DNA of 64,000 bases, taken from contig NC_049985.1 in the NCBI RefSeq assembly GCF_000003815.2, positions 4,554,234-4,618,233 on the forward strand, read 5' to 3'. The DNA is from Branchiostoma floridae. Lineage: Eukaryota > Chordata > Leptocardii > Amphioxiformes > Branchiostomatidae. Numbering within the stretch: the first letter of the stretch is position 1; every line of letters begins with the position of its first letter. A program made the position numbers and the translations under genes. The notes under the pieces are model-generated. The model saw nothing but the letters and a program-made list of their open reading frames with translations, had not been told where the DNA came from and did not search any database. This document shows positions 1-11,300 of the stretch, in pieces.

Positions 1-368
1 ATGATGAATCCATAGATCTTATCCAATTAGTGGATTGTATTTAACCTGGGTTTGTTTATTTATATATCTGGTTTGGCTATGAAAACCTGGGTGGTAAGGT
101 TCATAGAGCTGGTTGGGTTTCATAAAACTGGGTCTGTTTCATATATCCAGGTGGGTTCCTTCAAATCAGGTGATACACAATAACATTGTAGCACAATAAT
201 AACTGCACAATGGATAACTGCACACTTCTGTTAGTTGCATGGAATCACCAAATCCCTTGGTGTTGTGGTTCAGCATTCGCATTGCACGAAATACACTGGC
301 AAATGGGGTGCGCAATTAAATGGCTTCTACGGTATATGCTTCTTATTGAAATTTTTAATGATTGGCAG

Positions 369-526
369 GAATCTACGTCAAGGAAGACGATCAGTCGGCG
401 CCACCCGAGTTCCGTGGGATCGGGATCCGGATCGAGGATGATGTGTTGATCACGGACGGGGATCCCCAGATCCTGACTCGCAACTGCCCCAAGGAAGTGC
501 ACGAGATCGAACAGCTGATGGCATGA
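369..526 (+). CDS. XPNPEP3: Xaa-Pro aminopeptidase 3, terminal exon (partial gene)
   Basis: Only the last exon is in the window; the rest of the gene lies to the left. A splice acceptor (attggcag) ends at 368, the frame enters in the middle of a Gly codon, and a TGA stop lies at 524-526. The 51 complete codons include FRGIGIRIEDDVLIT and then NCPKEVHEIEQLM. This closely follows the C-terminal end of human XPNPEP3 (FRGLGVRIEDDV, CPKE-IEQ), the mitochondrial M24-family metallopeptidase that removes N-terminal residues before proline. The RIEDDVLIT strand is the last strand of the pita-bread fold; it contains the glutamate that in this family ligates the dinuclear metal centre (family knowledge). 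The close matches point to XPNPEP3 and not PEPD or XPNPEP1, but only a short segment can be judged. Confidence 0.85.
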
Positions 527-2217
527 AACATGAGCCACCTGTACAAGCAGAGATGAATCATGTGTACTTTGTAGTGTAAACCTCTGTTCCAGCACAAGAG
601 AAGTACACTACACACAATAGTGGTGTGTACCTAAAGCCCGCACTTGGAATTGGACCTAAAAATGTTTAGGTCCAAGTTCAAAAAAAAAACTTAGTCCGGA
701 CTTGCAAAAAACTATATGTCACTTTTGTTCCGTTTTTGTTTTTTTTGTTCTAAACCATCTAAAACCTTCCATAGACAGTGAAATTTGCACTGGAAAAAGA
801 CAAAAAACATTTCATGTTTACACTGGCTGTATATAATTTGCATGTATTGTTCACATTACATTTCAATTCATGCTAACATGCAATTTTATATGCACCATCC
901 CCCCTCCTCCTCAAAAAAGAAGAATTTCTAGCGCACATTATATGCAATGATGGTATGCACCACTAACTACAACTTGTGATTTAAGGCTTGGGCCTTTTTC
1001 ACTGCTAACACATGATCTGGTGAAAAGTTGAAGTCAACAGTTGCAAAGAAAACAGTTGCCTTGTCCTCCATCACCTTCCTGCTTCCTCACATAGTAAGCC
1101 TGTTCAGTGTTCAGTACCCTCACAGTGTAACAGCGTTCCAAAGCTGCCATCACACAGCAGAAAGATAACACCATTATGGCCGGTTGTCTTTTTGATCTTT
1201 GCACAATTTTTACACATTGGCCACAGAGCATCATCCAATGTGACAGGATAGATGTTCATACTCTACAAGCAGAGGTTCTGCTCTGGCTGTTTGCTTTTTT
1301 ACATATTATAGGCGTTTTTGTTGGGCCTTTTTTTACAGTATTCTTTATGTCCGCTGGCAAACAGAGATGTCTAAAAATGTCAAAAACAGCCATAGCCAAA
1401 CCTCTACTTGGAGAGCTAGATTTTCAGGAAAACTCTCTTACAGCTCTGAAATTCAGAGACCGTCAGTCTGGTGATCAAAAAATCTGCAGATTGCCACTAA
1501 ATCATATAAGTGGTGAAATGCTCGTTAATTACTAATTTAACTCTAGAGTAAAAGTCATTTGTTTGATAGTCCATCCAAAATTGAACTTTGATTATGTTAC
1601 CTATCAATATTAGTAAGTTATTATACTTGAATAAACAGAAGAAAAGTTGTTTGTGAAAATGTTCTATTGTCCCTTCAGTTTGTATTAAAACAGCTATATA
1701 CCTCCCCATCTGTTCTGTTTTTGCCTTGAGATTTTGACTTTATTGACGAGGAGACAAGTCATTATATGGGTCTCATGCTGACAGTTGCCTCATGCTGACA
1801 GTATACATAGCAAGTTTGTACTGATCCAGATTATATATGATTCTTGCGCACAACAGCAAAAGGCTAATGTGAAATGTGTTGCTTAGTTATTCATCCCGTC
1901 AGTTTCTATGGTTGGTCAGCTGTCAGAAGGACGCCGGCCACTTCGAAAATGTTACGATTTTCCCTCCCAATAACTGCTGAATGATTGCTTATATCTCATT
2001 ATGCCTCAGTTGGTTCTGGATTTTTTTTAAGTCAACAGCAGCACTATGTTGGTCGTAATAGGAGAAGTGAAATTCACCTCGGTCATCTGGTATTCCACTG
2101 ATAACTATTGAAAATGTACACTTATGTCTTTGATAGTTATAAGATGCCGTTAGAGGCTACATGTACATGAGGAGGGAGGAAGCTAAAATGTGACCTTAAG
2201 TACCTACTGAGTGATTC
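527..2217. other. 3' flank of XPNPEP3 and intergenic DNA
   Basis: No convincing gene is seen. The first part is presumably the XPNPEP3 3' UTR. The stretch is AT-rich and contains one foldback element (1261-1415, listed separately). Short ORFs on either strand lack splice context and family resemblance. Confidence 0.5.
1261..1415. mobile_element. Foldback/MITE-like element with CTCCAAGCAGA-type ends
   Basis: The left end reads CTCTACAAGCAGAGGTTCTG, and the reverse complement of the right end reads CTCTCCAAGTAGAGGTTTGG; both continue into a matching GGCTG. The copy is non-coding and about 155 bp long. The same terminal motif (TCTCCAAGCAGA, or TCTGCTTGGAGATTA in reverse) recurs near 4370, 9739-9892, 39492-39696, 40207 and 58630, so this is a dispersed family. 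Confidence 0.6.
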
Positions 2218-3068
2218 ATGCATGTTTGGAACGTTGACACCAGTACCAGAGAACTGCATAAATGCAGGGACGTGCAGTTTGGATTAAGTGGCAATAGTGG
2301 GCAGTACAATCTGAGGAGACCAACCCTGCTGTATCAAAAGGTCCCTACCGCATCTGCCGAAGCTGTTACGTCATCATCAGCCGGACCTACTGCATCATCC
2401 GCAGAAACTGATACGTCATCAGTCGGAACCACTGCATCAGCAGCAGAACCTGATACGTCATCAGCTGGACCTGCTGCATCATCAGCNNNNNNNNNNNNNN
2501 NNNNNNNNNNNNNNNNNNNNNNNNNNNNNNNNNNNNNNNNNNNNNNNNNNNNNNNNNNNNNNNNNNNNNNNNNNNNNNNNNNNNNNGCCCTGTTGCATCA
2601 TCAGCGGAACCTGATACGTCATCAATTGGAGCTGCTGCATCATCCGCAGAACCTGATACGTCATCAACTAGACATGCTGCATCATCAGCAGAACCTGATA
2701 CGTCATCAGTTGGAGCTGCAGAACCTGATACGTCATCAACTGGACCTGCTGCATCATCAGCAGAACCCGATACGTCATCAGCTGGACCTGCTGCATCATC
2801 AGCAGAACCTGATACGTCATCAGCTGGACCTGCTGCATCATCAGCAGAACCTGATACGTCATCAATTGGAGCTGCTGCATCATCCGCAGAACCTGATACG
2901 TCATCAACTAGACATGCTGCATCATCAGCAGAACCTGATACGTCATCAATTGGAGCTGCAGAACCTGATACGTCATCAACTGGACCTGCTGCATCATCAG
3001 CAGAACCCGATACGTCATCAGCTGGACCAGCTGCATCATCAGCAGAACCTGAAAATAAGACCCTTTAA
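2218..3068 (+). CDS. Possible Ser/Thr/Ala-rich repeat protein, interrupted by an assembly gap
   Basis: An ATG at 2218 follows directly after an in-frame stop at 2212. The frame is open into a 14-residue repeat (AEPDTSSAGPAASS) that reaches the gap at 2487. After the gap the same peptide repeat continues in the frame beginning CCT at 2589, and it stays open to TAA at 3066-3068, ending SSAEPENKTL. The two halves join in frame only if the true gap length differs from 100 in the right way. Both DNA unit lengths (42 bp, and a 30-bp short form) are multiples of three, so the peptide frame survives every unit change, which is mild support for coding. If real, the protein would be a mucin-like linker without hydrophobic segments. 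No homologue is recognised; it may simply be an open minisatellite. Confidence 0.35.
2341..3055 (+). repeat. 42/30-bp minisatellite carrying a CRE half-site in each unit
   Basis: The tandem unit is about 42 bp (CCTGATACGTCATCAGCTGG, then ACCTGCTGCATCATCAGCAGAA). A 30-bp deletion form appears near 2695 and 2937. Most units contain TGATACGTCATCA, whose reverse complement TGATGACGTATCA contains the TGACG half-site bound by CREB/ATF proteins. A block of five units is itself repeated (2640-2740 compared with 2880-2980), which shows higher-order duplication. Part of the array is missing in the gap. Confidence 0.9.
2487..2586. other. Assembly gap (100 N)
   Basis: A run of exactly 100 N lies inside the 42-bp minisatellite. 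It is probably a placeholder where the array could not be resolved, so the length should not be trusted for reading frames. Confidence 0.99.
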
Positions 3069-4543
3069 AAGCAACTGTGCTATATAAGGTGCCATCAGAT
3101 AGATTAGCCATTCAGTAAAAAAAAATACCAGTCTTTTTAAATTGCCGAAGAGAGCGGCTCGCTTTTGAGTATAGCTAGGGCAGTGAAAAAATAATAAAAG
3201 CTTTTGCATGGGTTTTCACAAGTACAAGCCAGAATTACAACAAGATTGCGGGTGAACAAACTCTGGGTTCAGTAAACTTCATATTAACTTGAAAGCTTCC
3301 CGTTGTCATCTGATGTCATGATGTCCTCGACTGATTCCAACTGAACTGAACTGAAGTTGGAAGAGACCCAGCTGGTTAGCTACCACGCATCGTTAGAGCA
3401 GGTGTTGAGAGGTAACTGTTGAAAACAACATCTGCCATTTCACCTGCTATAACCTTGTACATTAGCGCACATGTGCCTATTTGCCAAGATAAATCACGCT
3501 TCTATCAGCTCCTTCACTCTCCTGCGCACGGGGAGGAGCTGCACAGATCCCGGGACAGCGAGAGTCATTCAGGTTGCCGGCTCTGGTGGCGGTCCTGATC
3601 ACATTACCAGTTCAACGGCCGTCGGGTACCGGGTAAAACGTCATTAGGCGACAGCAAGTAACTTTTATGGATGACATCAGCACGCTCATTTATTTTCGCC
3701 TGATTTCAGAAGAAAAAAATTCCCCTTCGGGGAGGGTCAGATAGACCAAAATTGGCAAACATGTTGTGTTGAAGCCTAAACATTATACTTGTAGAAGTGA
3801 CACAAGAGAGGTAGCCATGACTAAAGATGTAAAAGTGAAACTGTTGGATGGTTGTAAAAGTGCCACGAATATGGAAGCCATGAATGTAGTTGCCAGCTTG
3901 GCAAGTGATACCAGTCTACCACACTAGTGTCACTTTTACTAAACAAGTTCACTTCTTTAATACAGGCCTTGGATAAATGCCTTGTTAGTTGTGATGCCAC
4001 ATTTTGTCACTTCAAATCTTGTTTAGTAATACGACGTTTATGATGTCTATTTTGAAAATATAACCATCTTTTTTTTACCCATCTTGCGCTATCTCATTAT
4101 TTTTGCACTCTGCATAGGATGTCATCCATGAAATTTACTTGCTGTGGCCATATTAGACCACCAATAAGAACTGCTGATGTGGCCGATTATGTATTCATGT
4201 GTCCGTACATTTCTGTTAGAACCTGTCCCCATGCTGCAACCACTATGACACCCATATATTGACGAATCCAGCACCAGTCGACAGGAATATGCCCCTTTTC
4301 GGTCATCACCATATCGCTCCGTCTCTGCATCCAGTGACGGCCTGTCTCCTTGGCCTCCCCTAGACTACTCTCCAAGCAGGTTGGGACAAGTTTGCAGTTT
4401 TGTAATCTTTCCGCGGAAAGTAGGAGGAATGGCAGGTGGGTTATTTTTGTGATGTTTGCTTCGTGCTGCACGAAGTGGCTATTTTGTGTGTTTTTACTTC
4501 GCTAGACTGGCTATATTTCGAGTGTGTTTGTGCCTGCGTGCGT

Positions 4544-4597
<54 letters not shown>

Positions 4598-5600
4598 ACG
4601 GCATAACCCGAGAAGCCTTGGATGGACCCTGATAATATTGGGTAGGTGGGTAGGTCAGGTAAACGAAGGTCAAGTTCGATTACCCCCCTAACGGCTTGCT
4701 AAGGTACTGCAGCGGAACGTCAATTTTTTTATATCTCGTGTTCTCGACATGCTGTGGTTTTTATTTTTGAGTGGTAGATAGCCCTTGAGGCAGAGAGTAA
4801 GTGCTGTGAGATTGGACCCCCTATATAGTTTTTCATCGTTTAGTCTGAAAAGAAGGGATTGAACCGTGCATATATAGTGATACTTTGGGAGACTTTGAGA
4901 CTTTTACCTCCATGAAAAGCTATTGTTTGGGTATGTCTGTCCGTATTTCCGTATGTTTGTGGTCAGCATGTCTGGATCGATGGTGATTGTATTTGATATC
5001 ATCAGGAAGACGAAGATCAAGGTCAATTTTACACCTCCAGGCGGTTGGCTTTGTCACTGTGGTAGTACTGTTACAGGTGGTTGTTTCTTTTGCCCTGGAA
5101 ATGCTGTGGTTTTGATTTTATTTGTGGCATACAGCTTTTCATGTCAGAAGAAAATAGGTGTAGGAATGGCCCACCTAGCAGCTTGGTCTGGATTTCCAGG
5201 GGTGGTTATCATGAAAACCGTTCAAAGAGATGGTAATTCATCAAAAGAATGACGAATTTCTCTTTTATTCGGCATGCAGGTAGCATAGACAGTGATGCAT
5301 ACAATTAGGTGCAAATTATGCAAATTGGGACTTTTTGATAACACGAACTTTATACAAGCAGCATAAGTAAGTTATGACAGGTGGAACAGATGTTCATTAT
5401 GCAATTATGCAAATACATGCCTGATTTGCATAATAAATGTGATGGTGCGCTAGTTCATTTAGATGATAAATGATGGGAATTCCATACTTAAGACATGTGT
5501 AAAGTTACCTGAATGGAAAGCACCAAACAGACGTGAGGTGTACATAACCATGCATACTAGCTCTGCAAAGAAGTGAAGTAATTTGCATAATCAACATACT
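3069..5600. other. Intergenic region without recognised genes
   Basis: No spliceable homologous exon is seen. The region holds a (TG)n microsatellite (4530-4597), a solitary CTCTCCAAGCAG element end near 4370, and a stretch near 4895-4990 (TTTTACCTCCATG, then GTCTGTCCG) resembling a dispersed repeat also met at 34700-34850 and 45640-45790. The 109-codon ORF at 4923-5252 overlaps this repeat and is not called. Confidence 0.5.
4530..4597. repeat. (TG)n microsatellite
   Basis: An almost uninterrupted TG dinucleotide run, preceded by degenerate GTGCGTGTG units. Confidence 0.95.
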
Positions 5601-5803
5601 GTAAATGCAGAAATGTTCGCGGTGGATTAATGTTCGCGGTTTTCGCGGTGACCACTTTACCGCGAACTTGAAACCACCGCGAACTTTTTTCTATCATGGT
5701 ATTAGACTGCAGCCTATGGTGTTACCGCGAACTTAAATCCACCGCAAAAAGTCCTTTTTCCTGCTACCGCGAAATCAAATCCCCGCGAACTTAAATGCAT
5801 TTA
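5601..5803. mobile_element. Palindromic MITE-like repeat rich in TTCGCGG motifs
   Basis: The left end GTAAATGCAGAAATGTTCGCGG mirrors the right end: the reverse complement of CCGCGAACTTAAATGCATTTAT gives ATAAATGCATTTAAGTTCGCGG. The interior holds further alternating TTCGCGG and CCGCGAA motifs. A degenerate one-sided copy lies at about 20718-20800. The right end of the element overlaps the first ATG upstream of the GPCR exon, so that ATG is probably not the true start. Confidence 0.75.
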
Positions 5804-5846
5804 TGGAGGAATGTGGTTTTGGAACTCTTTCTTTTTACTTCTACAG

Positions 5847-7366
5847 ACCCCGCAACTGACGTCACAGACAACATCAGCACCCCCGACATGGGCAACCGCA
5901 CGGACTCCACAGTGACGAACACGACAGACTACTTTGAGTTTGTTGACAACTCCACGACTGACAGTGATTTCTTTCGTGACGAGATAGACGGTGCTTTGGG
6001 TGTTGGTCGAACAATCCTGATAGGTACGGTGGCCCTGTGTGCTTTGGTTAGTAGCGTACTGGTAATCCTCGCAACTGCCAAGAGGAAAAACACTTTACCG
6101 AAAAACATCGGCTACCTGTCTTGCTCCATGGCTGTAGCTGACTTCATGCTGGGAATATTGTTAAGTTTTTCAATCTATCCCTCTACACTTGGCTATTGGC
6201 CGTATGGTGACGCGTTGTGCACCACGCAAGGCATCGTGTTCTACATGAATACAATCATTGTATGGATAACGCTTGCTTACATTAGCGTAGACAGGTACGA
6301 GGCGGTCGCTAGACCCACTGGTGTAATGCAGAGTAGGCGTTTTTGCGGGGTCTCAATATGCCTTATATGGGTAGTGGCGTCTCTCTGGTGCTTGGGAGTC
6401 TACATGAAAGGGGACATGAGAATAGTTTACAACAAAGCATTGGCATTCTGCATAGCTGCAGATACGGTCAACATTGTTGGCACGGTGGTAGTCTTTCTTG
6501 TAGGAGGTGTCGTCACATGGGTTTTCCTCACAAAAACTTGGCAAACGATAGCCAATCACGTGCAGGGCGCTGTGGCTCCATCTGCCACCAATCAGGCTCC
6601 CCTGGCTTCGCCCGCGCAGTCGTTTGGACTGGCATTTCGGACTCTTTTTCTGCTGACCGCCGTACAATACCTTCTCTGGGTACCCGAAGCATTTCTGGCT
6701 TTTTTGTATGTAGCAAAAGTGCTGAAGGACCTGAAAGTTCCCATGGTGAATTGTTTTGTATTTTGGCTTGGGCAGTTCAATACATCGCTGGACTTTATTG
6801 CCTATAGTTTTACTCATCAGTCTTTCAGAGAGGCGCTTAAGGGACTGTTTCGGGACGCCACCAGCGTTCTGTGGAGGCGTTTGACCGGACGAGATTTCTT
6901 CCAGACGCCTGTAACCGACTTCCAGCATCAGGAGATTGTTTCGCAGAACGCGACAGTCCACCGCTCAGAGGAGAACCCTTCCCGAGATCAGCCGCTCCAC
7001 CGCTCGCAGCAAACCCCGTACCGAGAACAGCCGACTGGGATCGAACTCCAACCGCCTCCCAACCTCGGGCCCGAGGAAACATCTGACGACGATGGTGCAG
7101 CTGCAGCTGCCAGCAGGTGGAACAAAGACACCCGACCGCGAGGAAGGCACCAACCCAGCAGCTTCTGTGCCCAACATCTTCCCGCGCTAGATCCGGACGA
7201 CACCCCAGGCAATGACCAACCTCCCATTCAGCTTGGTGACGTACAACCCAACATGCCTGCTGGTTTCGCACACGTGTCAGTAGTTACAGCTGACCAGGAT
7301 GATGGTGACATGGAAGCAGAGGAGAACGACTACATGGACCAACTCCCCGGCATGTTGTTATTGTGA
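5847..7366 (+). CDS. Orphan class A (rhodopsin-like) GPCR
   Basis: A single large exon encodes a complete seven-helix receptor. A pyrimidine tract and CTACAG acceptor end at 5846, so an upstream 5' exon is likely. The first internal Met is at 5888; an ATG at 5795 is also in frame but sits in a mobile element. Residue numbers here count from 5795. The N-tail has four N-glycosylation sequons (N26, N34, N42, N52). TM1 spans about 73-94, TM2 106-126 with D116, and TM3 has Cys142 and a DRY motif (166-168). TM4 spans about 183-203, ECL2 contains Cys219, TM5 spans about 224-246, TM6 has LWVP (294-297), and TM7 ends DFIAY (333-337) where NPxxY is usual. TM1 has Ser in place of the near-invariant Asn. 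A C-tail of about 170 residues, rich in Pro, Gln and Asp, follows. The ligand is unknown; G-protein coupling is inferred from the intact DRY motif. Confidence 0.85.
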
Positions 7367-8324
7367 TTTATTGTCATATTGACCCCAGAAGTCTTAATTC
7401 TTTAACCTCCCTTCTAATGGCTTAAAAAGCTTTACACATCAACCTGCTATAGTAACGTTATACCATGTTTTTAATAAGGCTCAATACAAAAATATCGTGT
7501 TTGGTTTGATCATGTGGGTGGCATCGCCCGGGAACCCTAAAACTGATGCAAACATGCGAACAAAAAAGGTTGCCTCAAATGTGAAATCTAAGTGGTCAGG
7601 AAGGTTGAACAAATGACTAGTAGATTTTTCATTTTTGTTCCTTCACATCTTCTTCTTTGACTTTGGAAGTTACTTTGGTACTCTATGGCATCAGTATGTG
7701 TTTCCGCTATTTTTTTTTCAATTTGCGGCATATATGTGCTCATTGCACAATGCAACTACTTTGTATGTTTTACAGTATGGTCGAAAACTTTTTTTATTTT
7801 TGAAAACGGACCAAAATTGATGCGCGCTCGGATGTCATCCATATATTCTTTTTTAACCTCCTTGATATGATCAAATCAACATGGACTTCCGTTCCTGAAA
7901 AAATTACGTCGGTAGGACAAGGATTCTCAGTGATCCAATATATACAGTTTGACAATGTAGAAATGAAATGCATCAGGGCATTGGTTAGTAAGTGCCCTGG
8001 CCTGCATTAAAGTCTTCGGCCTGTAAGCAAAAACTACCCGGCCTGGCATCGGTTAGGAAATGTACGAACATGTACACACATACAAATGTAACAAGTGCTT
8101 CCGAGCATGAACAGGCTTGCGCTACGTCACTTTAGTACTTGACCAATCAAAGCACACGGTCTTTAATTGCCCCAAATTATCTCTCCTGTATGTACCCATC
8201 GTCACGTCATGAACATTCCGTCACACGATGAATTAATAATTCACGTTTTAATTTCGCAAAGTGATCGGGGCGGGGTTTTCTCCTTTGTTTACACAAACGA
8301 CAGAAGTGATAATTACACCGCCGC
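7367..8324. other. Intergenic region between GPCR and calmodulin-like gene
   Basis: The sequence is AT-rich with no recognisable exon. The short ORFs near 7635-7870 are compositionally like non-coding DNA. The last 300 bp are the presumed promoter of the calmodulin-like gene. Confidence 0.5.
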
Positions 8325-11300
8325 ATGTTGCGGTGTGTGGAGACTATTGTGGACCTGCTCACCGGACTGTGCGCCTGCCTCTGCAAGGGAACCGAATACT
8401 GGGAGTTCGACAAGCGGATCTGTGCGCACGCCATGGTGAGATAGTTTATTCTTACTGTACCTGCAATAAAATATGGTATGTCAACGAATGACGAGCAACT
8501 GAAGGGCATTTTACTGTATCTTGTTCACACGTTGTGGGATAAACAAAGTGCAAACGTACCTACCTTTTGCTGAAACTTGCATTGCGCCATACAACAGGTA
8601 CTTAATAGCTGTATATTTACGTATCAACAGGTGACGGGCTCGCAATAGTAACTGCATGCATGACGCGACAATGAGACAGGACACTGCATCTCTATATTTA
8701 CTTGTGAAAACCGAGTGAAGGCCCGTCGCATGCGTCGTACGATTGTCGTACGATTGTATTCTTTGTATGTGTTCTACAAAATGTGTTCTACATTCTGTGT
8801 ATGTGTTATACAAAATGCAGTAGGTAGGGTAGCATGGATGGATACGTGCACTCAACTGAAGAAATGGTTTATGGACACTTGAGGCATGACACTGCCCCAT
8901 GTGTCCTGCAAAATCTAGCTGTCTTAAGCTTGTTACGAAAAGAAGTCGTATTAGATCCTTGTCACGGTTGCATGGTTCTGCTTGGAAATTGTACGACACC
9001 AAGGTTCCAACAACTTACGACGAATGTACTGATAGGTGCAACTAATAAGTGGAAATTGCAATTGATACAAGGCAGGTTCAGATAAACATTCATGACGAAG
9101 GTGTAACGAAACAACGAAGAGTACCGACTTAAATTTTGATGAAAGATGAAAATGAAAGATGAAAATGTGCTAATTGTTTGCTTTTCCTCAGGTCGATCAT
9201 TTGACAGACGAGCAGATAGAGGGTGAGTCATCAAGAAAGTTACCATTTGAATTTAGAACATGAATATGAACTAGTATATTTAAACTAGCAGCATTCTCCG
9301 AATTAAAGATGGATTTTTTTCGCGAATTCGGTTTCCTTTCTAGTCTTCATTCGAGCTGGTTGTTTCACCATATAGATCATGCGGTACGTATGCTAACTCT
9401 CATTGCAGGTGCAGGACTTTACCTATAAAAGGTTGTCCCTTGTTCATCAGGCAGTAGCTATAGATAGTCCTTCGAGTATAAAAGATGTAGTTGTCCTTCC
9501 TGCGTCAACCTGCACCTACCAGCTGTCCTTGTAGCATCTACAGGCGCCACAATCACATGTTCATTGCAGCAGCTGAATGCAACATTAGTCCTTGATGTCT
9601 AAAGCTGTAGCTATAGATTGTCCTTCTAACACAGCATCAAATTGGTGTATATGTATCTGTCGGCTGTCCTTGGTACATCAAGTTATAGCTGTACACATGT
9701 GCATTGTTTTTGGTTGTAAGTTGTCCCCAGGAAACCTGTCTAGCAGATTCTCGGTGGCATAAGATAGTATCAAAGTCGGCAAACGAGTATAGCCGGCCAA
9801 AGGACCGGTAGGCGGCGGACCTCCTTTGGTCGGCTATACTCCTTGGCCAGTTTTGATACTATCTTATGCCATCGGGAATCTGCTTGGAGATTAGCTCCGG
9901 TCTGCATCTGTAGCCTTGCAGGCCATTACTGGTACACTATATAACCAATTCAAAAAAATCATGATTGTATTTTTGTTTTCCAGAGATCAAGGACGCGTTT
10001 GTGTCCTTCGACAAGGACAGTGACGGTCTGATCGCCACGAAGGACATCGGGTCCGTGATGAGATCGCTGGGACAGAATCCCACCGAGCCAGAGCTGAACG
10101 GCATGATCAACCAGGTGGAGATTGGGGCAGGTGAGTACTAAAATGGGATAGGTGCAGATGAGAACTGGTGGGGTAGATTCAGATCATCATCATCATATCG
10201 TTCCGTGCTAGTACTGCAGCCAGGCCACGGCCTCCTCGTTGGCTTCTAGTAGGTCCTGGTTGGAGATGTTGGGGCCTAATACGCAGTCCTTTGTAATGTG
10301 TCCGGCATAGTTTGGGTAGGGTGGCCACAACGGCACTCAGCTGAGTTCACCCGTCCCCATTTCAGTAGGTTGTCTCTGGTCCTACCTACTCCGCACCTGG
10401 CTATGTTCAGGTCCACCCATTCCCTTTAGATGAGATGGGAACAGGTAGATTCAGATGGGAACTGGTGAAGGTAGGTTCAGGTGGGAATTGGTGGAGGTAG
10501 ATGCTGGTGAGATCTGTTAGAGAAAGGTGCGGGTCATTACTAAAGGGGATAGGTGTGGTTGAGATCCAGAGGTAGAGATTCAGAGGTAGAGGTTCAGGTG
10601 CGAATTGGCTCGGGAAGGAACTTATGGAGCTCCGGAGGTAGATGAAAGAGCAGACAAGATCTGGTAGAGGAAGGTGCAGGTCATTACTTAAGGGCAAAGT
10701 TGTGGATGAGAACCAGGGGCAGGTGGAGATAGGGATAGGTTCGGATGGGAATTGGTGGAGGTAGGTTTAGGTGGGAACTGGTGGATGTAAGGCCAGAGCC
10801 CAAAACGGCACAGGCTCCAGGACCCTACTTTGCATCGAACAGTGGCAGGTTGATTCGTCAGGGCGTCTATGTGTTGCTTGGAACGATATCAAACAAGTAC
10901 AATTTTTTTTCTCGGAAACCTCAAACTTTGTGTGTGGTTTAGAAAGGTTCAAGTCTCAAGATTGACAGGCTGATCATGTTTTCGTCGGTTTCAGGGAAGT
11001 TCAAGATCGACTTCCCCGAGTTCCTGGACATGATGGTCGAGCAGATGGAGAACCACAGCAGCGAGCAGGAGATCGCTGAGGCCTTCAGGGTTTTCGACAA
11101 GGACGGCAACGGTTTTATTAGGTGCGAATCCTGAGATCATGATTCTCCCCGCTTACAGCTTCATTTAGGCCTACGTCGACATCATCCAAACCCGGTACCG
11201 GTCCGACAGCTTTTCGGGAACGAAAAGTATGATATAAAAGACACCAAACTGCACAAGACGTTTAGAGAACAGTGTGGGCAAATATTAAAGCTAAGGCTAA

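Noticed and set aside
1034-1234. Minus-strand ORF with MAALERCYTVRVLNTEQAYY
   Set aside because: Looks somewhat protein-like, but no splice partners, family or strong start context were found; too weak to call.
4923-5252. 109-codon ORF
   Set aside because: It overlaps a dispersed repeat and has no recognisable domain or splice context.
5795-5846. GPCR start codon at 5795
   Set aside because: The ATG lies in the right end of a palindromic repeat and is followed by a good splice acceptor, so it is likely intron or UTR.
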